From NCBI GenBank assembly GCA_016743945.1, contig JADGFI010000018.1, forward strand, positions 1-64,000: DNA of 64,000 nucleotides, written 5' to 3'. This document shows, piece by piece, positions 17,438 through 26,960 of this stretch (within the stretch, counting starts at the first letter, position 1; every line of letters starts with the position of its first letter). Source of the DNA: Desulfobacteraceae bacterium. Its GTDB lineage: Bacteria; Desulfobacterota; Desulfobacteria; Desulfobacterales; Desulfobacteraceae. A program made the position numbers and the translations under genes. Under the pieces are notes generated by a model. The model had not been told where the DNA came from. It saw nothing but the letters and a program-made list of their open reading frames with translations, and made no database searches.

Positions 17438-18483
17438 ACACCAGCAAGCCATTTGCAAGCAGGATGGAATACCCCTCGGACAGAGATTTTTTCCAGACCA
17501 AAGAGGGATTGTTTTTTTGTGTAACAGGCCATCTTCATCCGGATGACAAGATTACAGCCTATCTTAAATATGCACCGTCCAAAAATGGTAAATGGCAGGG
17601 TAAAAACACCTCTTTTGCCCGGCAGCTTGAGTTTTACCATGCCCGGAATGTGGCAAAGACCCTTGAATTCTTAAGAAAAGAATATCCTGATTATATAAGT
17701 CACTGCCCGGTAAGGAACTTTGAATTTTCTTTGGTGCCAAAAGGTGCCCTGGCCCATTATTATTGCCCGAAAAAACGTCTTTCCACGATCATGGAAAATC
17801 CTGAAGATCCCCTGGAAGAGGAGACATGCGCCCTTGTAAGGGTGCTCTCTTCTGCCGCCGGCGTTCCTGAAAAAAGTTTTGGCATTACAGGTTCCATCCT
17901 CATCGGTCTCCACAATCTGGAATGGTCGGATATTGATCTGCTTGTTTATGGAAAAAAGAACAGCCAGCTTGTCAGGCAAGCACTTTTAAAAGGCGGTATC
18001 AAAGGGATTGAAACCGGGGATAGAGACCGCCTTGAAAACTGGGCCAAACGGGTCAGCAAACGGTTTCCTCTGTCCTATGACGATGCATTTAACATTGCCG
18101 TTAAAAGGTGGAATTATGGTTTTTTTAAAGGACGCTATTTTTCAATTCATCCGGTAAGGAACCAAATGGATGAAAAATATGGAGATCATTATTATCGGAA
18201 TGTGGGGGCGGCAAAGATAAGGGGGGGGGTCACCCGGTCAGATGAGTCTGTTTTTCTGCCTGCTGTCTATGAAATTGATAATGTCCGTTGTGTCAAGGGG
18301 TCGATTCGGGGAAGCATGATCAAACAGATCGTCTCTTTTGAAGGGCTTTTTTGCGATATTGCAGATCCGGGGCAGGAGATTGAAGCCCAGGGAAGCATTG
18401 AAACCGTGGATGGTCTGAGCCAGAGACTTGTCATCGGAACTTCAGGCCAGGCTTGTCCTGAATATATAAAGGTTTTGAGTTAA
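17434..18483 (+). CDS. Predicted nucleotidyltransferase (paralogue 2)
   Basis: The second of two adjacent related nucleotidyltransferases. The active-site motif GITGSILIGLHNLEWSDIDL keeps G-S and the D-I-D pair, and the N-terminal region (GLFFCVTGHLHPDDKITAYL) aligns with that of paralogue 1. ATG 17434 is chosen because it overlaps the upstream stop as ATGA and has GGGAGAAG just before it; the frame is open further upstream without a better start. Both copies keep catalytic acidic residues, so they may act as a heterodimer or on different substrates. Function unknown. Confidence 0.7.
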   Translation: MNTSKPFASRMEYPSDRDFFQTKEGLFFCVTGHLHPDDKITAYLKYAPSKNGKWQGKNTSFARQLEFYHARNVAKTLEFLRKEYPDYISHCPVRNFEFSLVPKGALAHYYCPKKRLSTIMENPEDPLEEETCALVRVLSSAAGVPEKSFGITGSILIGLHNLEWSDIDLLVYGKKNSQLVRQALLKGGIKGIETGDRDRLENWAKRVSKRFPLSYDDAFNIAVKRWNYGFFKGRYFSIHPVRNQMDEKYGDHYYRNVGAAKIRGGVTRSDESVFLPAVYEIDNVRCVKGSIRGSMIKQIVSFEGLFCDIADPGQEIEAQGSIETVDGLSQRLVIGTSGQACPEYIKVLS

Positions 18484-18566
18484 GAATTGGGAGGGAAAGA
18501 TCATTATAAATTGATTTTCCCCTGAACCCGTATTCAAGTATTTTAATTTTGATTGAAAGGGTGGAC

Positions 18567-19790
18567 ATGATTAAGAAACTGACTGAACAATTGAGTATCA
18601 AAAATCAGATGCTCCTCATTGCCGGAATCTCCTTTTTGGGAAATACATTGATTCTGGTTGGGCTCTTTACAGAGAGCAGTATTGGGGTCAAAGATATTAC
18701 AATTATCTATCTTCTGGCTGTTTCAGTGACAACCCTGACAGCATTCTACATGGGCAGTCATGCCGGGAAAAGAGCCAAAATGGTTGTGGATATCTTCACT
18801 GCCATGTCCAGGGGGGACTTTACCCAAAAGCTCAAGCTTAAGGGAAAGGATGAATTTGCCTGGATGGCTTACGAATACGGCCTTACCCGCAAGGCTGTAT
18901 CAAAAATTATCAAGAATGTTATTGAAAATACCCATGAGCTCGACCATGCCTCGGGAAGCATTGAGGAACGATCCGGGCAGATCGCGGCCGGAGCCAATGA
19001 CATGTCTAATAAATCCCAGTCAGCAACCACTGGGATGGAGGGGATGAACGATGACTTGAATTGTGTTGCAGCCATGATGGAACAGACTGCATCCAATATC
19101 ACCATGATAGCAAGTGCTGCAGAGGAGATGACAACAACCATCACCGGCATTGCCGAAAACTCGGCCCGGGCCCATGAAATCACCCTGACAGCTGTCAGCG
19201 AGACCGATAGTGCCGGCCAGCAGGTAAATGTCCTTGGCGATGCTGTCCTGTCCATTGGAAAGATTACTGAGATGATTTCTGATATATCCGAGCAGACCAA
19301 TCTGCTTGCCCTGAATGCCACCATTGAGGCTGCAAGGGCAGGTGAAAGTGGTAAGGGATTTGCCATCGTGGCCAACGAGATAAAGGAACTATCAGGGCAG
19401 ACTGCCCATGCCACCCAGCAGATCCGAAATGAAATCAACAGCATACAGGGGGCCACCAACGATACCAGGGACAGGATAAGCTTAATTTCCAAGGCAATAA
19501 ATAATACAAATGACATGGTGTCAACAATTGCAGCTTCCGTGGAGGAGCAGTCCATAACGGCAAAGGATATTGCCGCCAATGTAGGCCAGGCATCCCAGGG
19601 CATTGGTCAGGCAAATGATAATATTGCCAACTCTGCATCCTTGTTCAAGGATATTGTGGTTGAACTGACCAGGGTAAATGACACGGCAAAAGAGATGTCA
19701 GCCAATACCGCAACAATTAATGCAGGAGCCCGGGAACTGGCAGGGATGTCAAAAAAGATGAAGACACTTGTAAACGAATTTGTCGTTTAG
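18567..19790 (+). CDS. Methyl-accepting chemotaxis protein without a periplasmic sensor domain
   Basis: Two membrane segments (about residues 14-35 and 44-66, [19 protein letters not shown] and [18 protein letters not shown]) are joined by only about ten residues, so no external ligand-binding domain exists. A short HAMP-like region and a long signalling coiled coil follow; the conserved hairpin tip is [19 protein letters not shown]. It should signal to CheA/CheW, sensing membrane state or a partner protein. ATG 18567 follows AAAGGGTGG. It sits on the same strand inside the H4MPT cluster, 83 bases after the nucleotidyltransferase pair. No other chemotaxis gene is nearby. Confidence 0.88.
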   Translation: MIKKLTEQLSIKNQMLLIAGISFLGNTLILVGLFTESSIGVKDITIIYLLAVSVTTLTAFYMGSHAGKRAKMVVDIFTAMSRGDFTQKLKLKGKDEFAWMAYEYGLTRKAVSKIIKNVIENTHELDHASGSIEERSGQIAAGANDMSNKSQSATTGMEGMNDDLNCVAAMMEQTASNITMIASAAEEMTTTITGIAENSARAHEITLTAVSETDSAGQQVNVLGDAVLSIGKITEMISDISEQTNLLALNATIEAARAGESGKGFAIVANEIKELSGQTAHATQQIRNEINSIQGATNDTRDRISLISKAINNTNDMVSTIAASVEEQSITAKDIAANVGQASQGIGQANDNIANSASLFKDIVVELTRVNDTAKEMSANTATINAGARELAGMSKKMKTLVNEFVV

Positions 19791-19882
19791 GTTTTTATTC
19801 GGGACAAAATTCTGTTAATGGTGTTTTTTGAAAACAGGTATGGTTCGGCAATGATGGATACAAGATACAGGAAATACTATTT

Positions 19883-20437
19883 ATGAAAAATCAAGAACAT
19901 TTGAGATTGATCTGGGGAATAACCGGAGCCGGTGATCTTTTATCCGAGACATTCGAAATGGTGGAATCGTTAAAAACCAGGGGGAATCTTACCATAACCG
20001 CGGTGTTGTCCAAGGCAGCACTATTTGTTGTCAAGACCTATGGTTTCTGGGGCAGACTTGGGAATATTGCAGACAAGATCCTGGTTGAAAAAAATGCAAA
20101 CTCGCCTTTTATTGCAGGCGATCTTCAGACCGGCAAATATGATTTTTTTCTTGTTGCACCGGCCACGGGCAATAGTGTTGCAAAGATTGTCCATGGAATA
20201 TCAGACAGCCTTATAACCAATTGTGTGGCCATGGCCAACAAAACCCTTGTTCCCATTTTTGTTCTTCCCGTGGAACAGGAGGTTGGAAAGATTCAGACAA
20301 TTCTTCCGGATGGCAGTAGTTTAAGGCTTTTTACCCGGGAGGTTGATGCTGAAAATACCAGAAAATTAATCAACATGGGGGGAATTACAACGCTGAAGAG
20401 TCCGGAGGAGATTCAAGGCGTTATTGATTTGGTGTGA
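19883..20437 (+). CDS. dmrB: Archaeoflavoprotein-type dihydromethanopterin reductase
   Basis: A flavoprotein of the HFCD/archaeoflavoprotein family, predicted to bind FMN (IWGITGAGDLLSETFEM at the N-terminus, LVAPATGNSVAKI mid-protein). Methanosarcina DmrX and bacterial DmrB of this family reduce dihydromethanopterin to tetrahydromethanopterin, the last step of cofactor formation. The gene precedes ribofuranosylaminobenzene phosphate synthase by 61 bases, which supports that role. Length (184) fits. Family membership is clear; the exact substrate is inferred from the cluster. Confidence 0.8.
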   Translation: MKNQEHLRLIWGITGAGDLLSETFEMVESLKTRGNLTITAVLSKAALFVVKTYGFWGRLGNIADKILVEKNANSPFIAGDLQTGKYDFFLVAPATGNSVAKIVHGISDSLITNCVAMANKTLVPIFVLPVEQEVGKIQTILPDGSSLRLFTREVDAENTRKLINMGGITTLKSPEEIQGVIDLV

Positions 20438-20498
20438 AATCATCAAAGGGGGATGATTTTTACGACACCTGATTTTTTTGAAAAACGGATTATAAATA

Positions 20499-21497
20499 AT
20501 GTTAGAATTTAAAGGAAAACCTATTAATATCAGCATAAAGACAACAAGCCGTCTTCACCTGGGCTTCATGGACCTTAACGGTGGTCTGGGGAGGCGCTTT
20601 GGAAGTATTGGCGTTTCTTTGAATGATCCTTTTACCCAATTGACAATAAAAAAACATGATTGCCTTTGTGTGGAAAATGGGGATGAAGCCATTACCCAGA
20701 GGGTTTTGACTTATGTTGATGCATTTTCAAGGTATTTTGATCTGAACCCCAGGGTTTTGATTCGGATTGTTCAGACGATCCCGGAGCATAAGGGGCTTGG
20801 GTCAGGCTCCCAGATGGCCCTGGCAGTGTCCACAGCCCTTGCCCGTCTTTATGGCATCGATCCTAAAGTCAGTGAACTGGCCCTTGCCACGGGAAGGGGA
20901 AAAAGGTCGAGCATCGGTATTCAAAGTTTTATCCATGGCGGATTGATATTGGATGCGGGAAAAGAGATCGATGCCAATGGCAATCTTTTTCCGGCTCCTC
21001 CTGCCACCCTTGTCAGAATGGATTTTCCCAAGGAGTGGCAGTTTGTGATCCTGGTGCCGGAAAAGCCTTTGGGTCTTTCCGGAAAAACGGAAAATAAATT
21101 GATCCAGTCATTGACTCCGCCTGGGAAAAATTCGGAAAAAATTTGCAGACTGGTGATGATGAAACTTCTTCCTGCCTTTATGGCAAGGGATATCAAAACC
21201 TTTGGAAGCGCCCTGTCTGAGCTTGATTATCGAACCGGTCTTTTTTTCGAACCTGTTCAGGGGGGGATCTACAGCGAAAGCTTATCTTCAAAATTGATCG
21301 ATCACCTGCTGGGTGCCGGGGCCTACGGGGCCGGCCAGAGTTCATGGGGGCCGGCCATATACGGACTTGTCCTGGATTCAGAAGCTGCGACCATTGCCCG
21401 CAGCATGGAGGATTTTTTAAGAAAAAGTCAGATAGAGGCACGGGTCATGATCGCCTCAGCCTCTAACAGGGGGGCAAAAATAGAGTGGGAAGATTGA
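20499..21497 (+). CDS. mptG: Beta-ribofuranosylaminobenzene 5'-phosphate synthase
   Basis: Condenses p-aminobenzoate (or 4-hydroxybenzoate) with phosphoribosyl diphosphate, losing CO2 and pyrophosphate; this is the committed step of the H4MPT arylamine side chain. The protein is GHMP-kinase-like, with HKGLGSGSQMALAVSTALAR as the nucleotide/phosphate loop and TTSRLHLGFMDLNGGLGRRF at the N-terminus, the standard start of this family. Length 332. Its 3' end overlaps the following ATP-grasp gene by 13 bases. This gene is diagnostic for a genuine H4MPT-making organism. Confidence 0.92.
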   Translation: MLEFKGKPINISIKTTSRLHLGFMDLNGGLGRRFGSIGVSLNDPFTQLTIKKHDCLCVENGDEAITQRVLTYVDAFSRYFDLNPRVLIRIVQTIPEHKGLGSGSQMALAVSTALARLYGIDPKVSELALATGRGKRSSIGIQSFIHGGLILDAGKEIDANGNLFPAPPATLVRMDFPKEWQFVILVPEKPLGLSGKTENKLIQSLTPPGKNSEKICRLVMMKLLPAFMARDIKTFGSALSELDYRTGLFFEPVQGGIYSESLSSKLIDHLLGAGAYGAGQSSWGPAIYGLVLDSEAATIARSMEDFLRKSQIEARVMIASASNRGAKIEWED

Positions 21498-22633
21498 ACC
21501 CGGCAGTAAAATATCTGCTTTTGGGGTTGAGCACCCGGGCCTTGGCAGAATCTGCCGTAAAATGCGGCATTGATGTGACTTCCCTGGATTATTTCGGAGA
21601 CCGGGACCAGAAGGCAATTGTGGAGAATATAAGCCTTGCAAGGGATCGTCATCTTCCCTTTAGTGCCCAAAATCTTCTGGTAGAAGGCCTGGGGCTCGCC
21701 TTTGATCGGGTGGTTTATACTTCCAACCTGGAAAATCATCCAGAGCTGGTGGAAGAGCTTGAAAAAGTATCTATTATTGTGGGCAATAGTGCAAAAACCC
21801 TGGAGCAGGTCAGAAACTGGGGGCTTTTAAGAAACTTTTGCAGGGACAATGGCATATCCTGTCCTAAAACCCTGCTCCCCGGAGAAGAAGACAGGGCAAT
21901 AAAAGATATAGACTGGCTTGTTAAACCGGTGAACGGGGGCGGGGGTAGGGGAATTTTACCCTGGGATAAAAACAGTCTGGATCATGATTCCATCCTTCAG
22001 CAAAGGATCCCCGGCGTGTCTGCTTCTGCCGTTTTTGCGGCCAATGGTGAAAAAGGGACAGTTCTGGGATTGACCAGGCAATTGATCGGATGTGAGAAAC
22101 TGGGTGCCAAAGGATATGGCTGGTGCGGTAATATTTTTCCCTTGGACATCAACGATGGTCTGAAACGTTCCCTTGTCGGTCAAATAGGAACCATGCTGGA
22201 TCTTTTTGTCTCAAAATTCAGGCTCAAGGGCGTTGGCAGTATGGATTTTATCCTAAGCCGGGGCCTTGGGTTTTTCCTTGAGGTAAACCCCAGGTACACG
22301 GCGTCAATGGAGTTGATTGAAAAGGGCATGGACCTTAACATTTTTGATATCCATCTTAAAGCCTGTGACGGGATTTTGCCGGAAATTGATATTTTAAAAC
22401 AGGGGAAGGGTAGGTTTTATGGTAAGGCCATTGCCTTTGCGCGAAAAGAGATCCAGGTACAAGAGACTGAAAACTGGCATGGCATGGGGCGAAGGGACAT
22501 CCCTTTTTCCAAAGACAGGATTGAAAAAGGCGCTCCTGTCTGTACCCTGATGACAAGCAATGACACCCATGAAGAGTGCCTTGCCTCTCTTTTCAGGAAA
22601 GGCCGGGCCCTGGAAAAGGAATTAGGGATTTAA
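21485..22633 (+). CDS. ATP-grasp enzyme of the H4MPT/MFR cluster (COG2232-like)
   Basis: A predicted ATP-dependent carboligase related to biotin carboxylase. The glycine-rich ATP-grasp loop is WLVKPVNGGGGRGILPW near residues 140-156 and the metal-binding segment is FFLEVNPRYTASMEL. Homologues occur in methylotroph and methanogen C1 gene clusters, but I know of no established reaction. Start is GTG 21485 or TTG 21494; both lie inside the end of mptG, so translation is coupled. The CitG-like gene starts at the base after its stop. Confidence 0.75.
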   Translation: MGRLNPAVKYLLLGLSTRALAESAVKCGIDVTSLDYFGDRDQKAIVENISLARDRHLPFSAQNLLVEGLGLAFDRVVYTSNLENHPELVEELEKVSIIVGNSAKTLEQVRNWGLLRNFCRDNGISCPKTLLPGEEDRAIKDIDWLVKPVNGGGGRGILPWDKNSLDHDSILQQRIPGVSASAVFAANGEKGTVLGLTRQLIGCEKLGAKGYGWCGNIFPLDINDGLKRSLVGQIGTMLDLFVSKFRLKGVGSMDFILSRGLGFFLEVNPRYTASMELIEKGMDLNIFDIHLKACDGILPEIDILKQGKGRFYGKAIAFARKEIQVQETENWHGMGRRDIPFSKDRIEKGAPVCTLMTSNDTHEECLASLFRKGRALEKELGI

Positions 22634-23494
22634 ATGGATAACACAGATTTAGGGCTTGCCGCTCAAATGGCATGCCTGCTTGAGGTGACAGCCCCAAAAC
22701 CCGGTAATGTGAATAGGGACCACGATTTTAATGATACCTGTTTTGAAGATTTTGTCATCAGTGCGTCTGCAATAGGCCCTGTTTTTAAAGATAGTGACAA
22801 ATTTTTGGTGGGAGAAATTATATTGAAGGCAGTCCGGGCAACCAGACGGTTTGTCCAGACCAACACAAACCTTGGTATTATCATTATGCTTGCTCCTTTG
22901 GCAAAGGCAGCAGGAATGGGGGGCGATAAAAGTCTTCAAACCCGGGTGAAACAGGTTTTAAAAGAGTTGACCATTGATGACGCCCGTCTTGCCTACGAGG
23001 CCATACGCTTGGCAAACCCCGGGGGAATGGGCCAGACAGACAAGGGAGATATAGATGAGCAAGAGGTGGATATGACACTGGCCCAGGCAATGTTCCTTGC
23101 CCGGGACCGGGATGCCCTTGCAAGGGAGTATGTCACAGGCTATGCCATTACCTTTGATCTAGGACTTCCAGCCCTTAAAATAGCTCTGGCCAAAAAGGCC
23201 AATTTTTCCCAGGCCATTGTCCAGGCCTTTCTTTTCATCCTTTCAAAGGTCCCGGACACGCTTATTGCCAGAAAATCAGGATGGGAACAAGCAAAGATAA
23301 TTTCGTCCATGGCCGGCCAGGTATTGGAAAACGGCGGGGTTTTTACCAACAAGGAGGGCATACAAAAATTTGACAATTATTTGAGGGACCCTGGGCACAG
23401 GCTGAACCCCGGAACAACAGCAGACCTTGTGGCCGGAGTTCTTTTTGCATATATGATTGAAAAAAAATTATCCTTTTTTTTCAAAGGGCACTAG
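22634..23494 (+). CDS. CitG-like (triphosphoribosyl-dephospho-CoA synthase family) protein of the H4MPT cluster
   Basis: Member of the CitG/MdcB superfamily, whose classical members attach a ribosyl group to dephospho-CoA. Visible signatures are EVTAPKPGNVNRDHDFND and LGIIIMLAPLAKAAG. Homologues (orf5 of Methylorubrum extorquens clusters) accompany H4MPT genes and are required for the pathway there, but their reaction is unsettled. A ribosyl-transfer step in the H4MPT side chain is the obvious guess. No citrate-lyase genes are nearby, which argues against the classical role. It overlaps the convergent HisA-like gene by 27 bases. Confidence 0.8.
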   Translation: MDNTDLGLAAQMACLLEVTAPKPGNVNRDHDFNDTCFEDFVISASAIGPVFKDSDKFLVGEIILKAVRATRRFVQTNTNLGIIIMLAPLAKAAGMGGDKSLQTRVKQVLKELTIDDARLAYEAIRLANPGGMGQTDKGDIDEQEVDMTLAQAMFLARDRDALAREYVTGYAITFDLGLPALKIALAKKANFSQAIVQAFLFILSKVPDTLIARKSGWEQAKIISSMAGQVLENGGVFTNKEGIQKFDNYLRDPGHRLNPGTTADLVAGVLFAYMIEKKLSFFFKGH

Positions 23495-24208
23495 GTCCTG
23501 CCGGGTTATCCATCCTTTGTGGAGGGCTGTTGCAACCAGGACAGCATCCATGCCGGCCCCATGCAGCGCCTTGAGGTGGGCCGGGTTTTTCACACCGCCC
23601 CCGGCAATGAAAAATTTATTTTTAAAAGGCTCCATGGCGCAGCTTAACAGGGGCAGATCCGGGCCTTTGGCAGTCCCCACGGCATCAAGACTCAGGAGAA
23701 TAAACCGTTTGATCCCAAATTGAACAAGCAGATCCATGGCCTGTCTTGGGGATTTACCCTTAAGTTCCAAGGCGTGGGAGATGATACGGCCGCCCATCAT
23801 GTCAAGGCTGAAAATAAGGGTCTTACAAAATTCTGATTTGCAGATTAATTTTAATTGTGAAAGATCTTTAAGGGTCTCTGATCCCAGGATAATTCCCCTG
23901 GCCCCGGCCTCTATGAGGGAGGGGATGGGCTCTGGGCCTGAGATGCCGGCATCTACCCAGAGATCAATATCCATGTTCGAGGCCAGCTGCCTTATGACAG
24001 GCAGGTTATCTCCCTGGCCCTGGATTGCATCAAGATCGGCTATATATAATGATTTGCAACCGGTCTCATCTTTGAGGGCACGGCCGAGTTCAAGGGGATC
24101 TGCACTCTTTGTCAGAATGCTTTTTACCGGTTTATAATGCCGGCGTTCACCCTTGACACCATGGACAACGACCTTGCCCATTAAATCTAAAACAGGAATT
24201 ATTTCCAT
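23468..24208 (-). CDS. HisA-like TIM-barrel protein of the H4MPT/MFR cluster
   Basis: A (beta/alpha)8 protein related to phosphoribosylformimino-AICAR-phosphate isomerase HisA (COG1411-like). It begins MEIIPVLDLMGKVVVHGVKG and has ADLDAIQGQGDN, DAGISG and FIAGGGVKNPAHL, the phosphate-binding loops expected in the barrel. No other histidine gene is present, so a role in MFR/H4MPT synthesis is likelier. AAGGAG lies 11 bases before the start. Its start codon overlaps that of divergent mfnD (CATG at 24206-24209), leaving no intergenic DNA between the two divergent genes. Confidence 0.8.
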   Translation of the reverse strand: MEIIPVLDLMGKVVVHGVKGERRHYKPVKSILTKSADPLELGRALKDETGCKSLYIADLDAIQGQGDNLPVIRQLASNMDIDLWVDAGISGPEPIPSLIEAGARGIILGSETLKDLSQLKLICKSEFCKTLIFSLDMMGGRIISHALELKGKSPRQAMDLLVQFGIKRFILLSLDAVGTAKGPDLPLLSCAMEPFKNKFFIAGGGVKNPAHLKALHGAGMDAVLVATALHKGWITRQDLVPFEKKG

Positions 24209-25265
24209 GAAAATTAGGACTCCTTGTATATTAATCTATGAATATTTTTGTGGTGGTGGCTGGTCAAAACCTGTTTTCCCGCCCGGATATCTGGATGAGG
24301 GTATGGCCATGCTCAGGGCTGCTGTGGCAGATTTTAGAAGCTGGGGCAGGGCAAAAATTATCACAACCAGGGATATCCGCCTGCCCGAGATTGCCATGGC
24401 TGCCCATAAAATTGTTCCCGTGACCCAGGGCAACCATGACAACATCCTAAAAGACCTTGCCGGCCAATGTACAGCCGCCCTGATCATTGCCCCTGAAAAC
24501 AATGGTATCCTTGCCGGCCTGAGCCAAACAATGAAAAATCATGGACTTATTCTTCTGGGCAGCTCTCCTTTTGCCGTTAACGCGGCTTCTGATAAATGGG
24601 AGTGCTTTAAACGGTTCAGCCGGGCAGGCCTTGCCACCCCGAAAACCCTTTGTGTATCAGACGTAACCGCCCCAAAGGCTGCACGAGCGCTGGGGTTTCC
24701 TCTGGTTGTCAAGCCGAAAGACGGAGCAGACTGTGACGGGGTGATGATGGTAAGGGATGAGGATGGCCTGGCAAAAATATTCAGTGAACAATCCAATCAT
24801 CCGGGGCAAGAAAACTTTTTAAACAGCAGGATGCTGATCCAGCCCTATATCAAAGGGATTCCCATAAGCGTTTCTTTGATGGTTTGCCAGGATAAATCAA
24901 GGGTCTTAAGCCTGAACCAGCAATTTATCAATGTTGACCAAACCTTTACTTACCAGGGTGGAAAGGTCCCCTTTTCCTGTGAGAATAAAGAGGCGGCAGT
25001 AGCTCTGGCCCAGAGGGCTGCACAACTGATCCCCGGACTCAATGGGTATGTGGGGGTGGATCTGGTCATGGACAGAGGCGTTCCCTGGCTTGTGGAAATT
25101 AATCCCCGCCTGACAACAAGCTATGTTGGTTTGCGTAAGGTTGCAGATATCAATCTGGCCCGGGCCATCTGGGACAATACCCTGGAAAAAAAGCTTCCTG
25201 AAAAATTGACCTTTTCAGGAAGCATTTCATTTAACAAAAATGAATTTAAAGAGGAATTCATATGA
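24207..25265 (+). CDS. mfnD: MfnD-like ATP-grasp, tyramine-glutamate ligase of methanofuran synthesis
   Basis: In methanogens MfnD joins tyramine and glutamate (gamma-glutamyltyramine) in methanofuran synthesis. The protein opens with IYEYFCGGGWS, has LVVKPKDGADCDG as the nucleotide loop and WLVEINPRLTTSYVGLR as the metal-binding end, all typical of COG1821. ATG 24207 is chosen because the protein aligns from MKIRTPCILIYEYF and AGGAA lies upstream; an upstream in-frame ATG at 24153 would run through the divergent gene. Its 3' end overlaps mfnF by 4 bases. In bacteria the glutamylated product can differ, so substrate is by homology. Confidence 0.82.
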   Translation: MKIRTPCILIYEYFCGGGWSKPVFPPGYLDEGMAMLRAAVADFRSWGRAKIITTRDIRLPEIAMAAHKIVPVTQGNHDNILKDLAGQCTAALIIAPENNGILAGLSQTMKNHGLILLGSSPFAVNAASDKWECFKRFSRAGLATPKTLCVSDVTAPKAARALGFPLVVKPKDGADCDGVMMVRDEDGLAKIFSEQSNHPGQENFLNSRMLIQPYIKGIPISVSLMVCQDKSRVLSLNQQFINVDQTFTYQGGKVPFSCENKEAAVALAQRAAQLIPGLNGYVGVDLVMDRGVPWLVEINPRLTTSYVGLRKVADINLARAIWDNTLEKKLPEKLTFSGSISFNKNEFKEEFI

Positions 25266-26308
25266 TAAAAGCAGACAATTTTGTCCTGGGCCTTGATATT
25301 GGCGGTGCCAATATCAAGGCTGTATTGCTTGATGCAGCAGGAAACAAGACCAGGGCCAGCCGGATTGCGGTTCAGCCCTTTGAGATCTGGCAATCCAAAG
25401 ACAGTCTTTCTCTGGTGTTGGCAGGACTTAAAAATGAACTTGCAATAGCAGGCAACCCTCCCGTTGCCGTTACCATGACGGCCGAACTTGCAGATAGCTT
25501 TGCAAGCAAGCGGGAAGGGGTTTTGCATATCCTTGATCAGGTTGAAATAGCGTTTCCAGACGCAACCATTTTTATTTTTACCCTTGACAATGTTTTTTTG
25601 GAACTTGAAGAGGCCCGCAAAAGGCCCCTTGGGTGTGCGGCTTCCAACTGGCTGGCAAGTGCCGGGCTTACAGCCCTTTTTCATCCTGACTGCATCATGG
25701 TGGATATCGGCAGTACAACAACGGATATTATCCCTGTTTTCCGGGGCAAGGTTATAAACCAGGGCTTTACAGATCCGGAACGGCTCATGTCAGGAGAACT
25801 CTTGTATACGGGTGTGGTCAGAACCAATCCCAATGTCATTGTTTCCCATATCCCCTTCAGGGGCCGTGCCACCCGGGTGGCTGCAGAATATTTCGCCTGC
25901 ATGGCCGATGTCTATCTGGTGCTGGGGATGATTGATGCCAAAGCGTATACATGCCCCTGCCCCGACAACAGGGAAAAAACCGCTGAAGATTCAAGGCAGA
26001 GGCTTGCAAGGCTGATCTGTGCAGATGCTGAAATAATGGAAAAAAAAGAGATTGAGGCCATGGCAGCCTACCTTTTTGAAAAACAGGTACAGCAGGTAAC
26101 AGAGTCTCTTCTCCAGGTTTTGTCCTGTTTAACTTTTTGCGGTAGCCTTCCTTTTGTTACAATGGGGTCGGGACGATTTTTGGCCAATGAGGCGGCAAGG
26201 CGCCTGGGAATCCCGGTCATTGATATGTCTTCCTGCCCTCTGGTCGCGTTTCCCGCCCATGCAGCAGCCTTTCTTCTGGCCCGGGACCTGGATTTAAAAC
26301 ATGGCTGA
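25262..26308 (+). CDS. mfnF: MfnF-like synthase (hydantoinase/ASKHA-related) of methanofuran synthesis
   Basis: Related to hydantoinase A and other ASKHA ATPases; MfnF couples the activated aminomethylfuran to gamma-glutamyltyramine, forming the methanofuran core ether. N-terminal GLDIGGANIKAVLLDAAGNK and IMVDIGSTTTDIIPV are the two phosphate-binding loops. C-terminal FVTMGSGRFLANEAA completes the fold. ATGA overlap with mfnD and an 8-base overlap with mfnE show one operon mfnD-F-E. Cys-rich segment TCPCPDNRE near residue 230 may bind metal. Confidence 0.85.
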   Translation: MIKADNFVLGLDIGGANIKAVLLDAAGNKTRASRIAVQPFEIWQSKDSLSLVLAGLKNELAIAGNPPVAVTMTAELADSFASKREGVLHILDQVEIAFPDATIFIFTLDNVFLELEEARKRPLGCAASNWLASAGLTALFHPDCIMVDIGSTTTDIIPVFRGKVINQGFTDPERLMSGELLYTGVVRTNPNVIVSHIPFRGRATRVAAEYFACMADVYLVLGMIDAKAYTCPCPDNREKTAEDSRQRLARLICADAEIMEKKEIEAMAAYLFEKQVQQVTESLLQVLSCLTFCGSLPFVTMGSGRFLANEAARRLGIPVIDMSSCPLVAFPAHAAAFLLARDLDLKHG

Positions 26309-26960
26309 GACAATTGTCAAGGTGGGGGGAAGCCTGGGGCAAGGCCCAGGGCTTGTGTCCCTGATGGAGACATTGGTTGCGCTTGGAACACAACATGATA
26401 TCCTCATCATCCCAGGCGGCGGACTGTTCGCCGATGCCATCCGGGATTATGACAGGCGTTATGGCCTTGATTTTCGAGCGGCACACTGGATGGCCATACT
26501 TGCCATGGACCAATATGCTCATCTGCTGTCTTCCCTTGTGCCCAAAACCTGCCTGGTCCGCAATTTTAAGGATGTCCAAAGGGCAAGGAAAAAAGGTATG
26601 CTGCCCGTACTTTTGACCTATGATCTTTTGCGAGAGAAAGATGATCTGCCAAACACCTGGGATCTGACTTCTGATTCCATTGCAGCCTGGGTGGCCATAA
26701 GGACAAAATCTTGCCAACTGGTTCTTTTAAAGAGCGTTGACGGCGTTTTTGTTCCTGGTAAAGACGATGTAACGCCTGAAGCGCTGCTCAAATTTATCAG
26801 TATTAAACAGCTGAATGACTCAAAAATTGTTGACCCATTTCTTGCATCCATGGTGGAGAAAACCCAGCTTGATCTCTGGCTTGTCAATGGAAAACATCCA
26901 AAACGAATAAGACGGCTTTTTGATTCAGGCGCTACACTTGGCAGTCGCCTGGTCCGCTGA
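26301..26960 (+). CDS. mfnE: MfnE-like amino-acid-kinase family protein of methanofuran synthesis
   Basis: MfnE phosphorylates aminomethyl-furanylmethyl phosphate to the diphosphate used by MfnF. The start ETIVKVGGSLGQGPG and DILIIPGGGLFADAIRD are amino-acid-kinase ATP/substrate loops, and WDLTSDSIAAWVA is the usual nucleotide-binding segment. At 219 residues it is the short form seen in methanogens and methylotrophs. It overlaps mfnF by 8 bases; its end overlaps the convergent mfnB by 29 bases. Confidence 0.85.
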   Translation: MAETIVKVGGSLGQGPGLVSLMETLVALGTQHDILIIPGGGLFADAIRDYDRRYGLDFRAAHWMAILAMDQYAHLLSSLVPKTCLVRNFKDVQRARKKGMLPVLLTYDLLREKDDLPNTWDLTSDSIAAWVAIRTKSCQLVLLKSVDGVFVPGKDDVTPEALLKFISIKQLNDSKIVDPFLASMVEKTQLDLWLVNGKHPKRIRRLFDSGATLGSRLVR

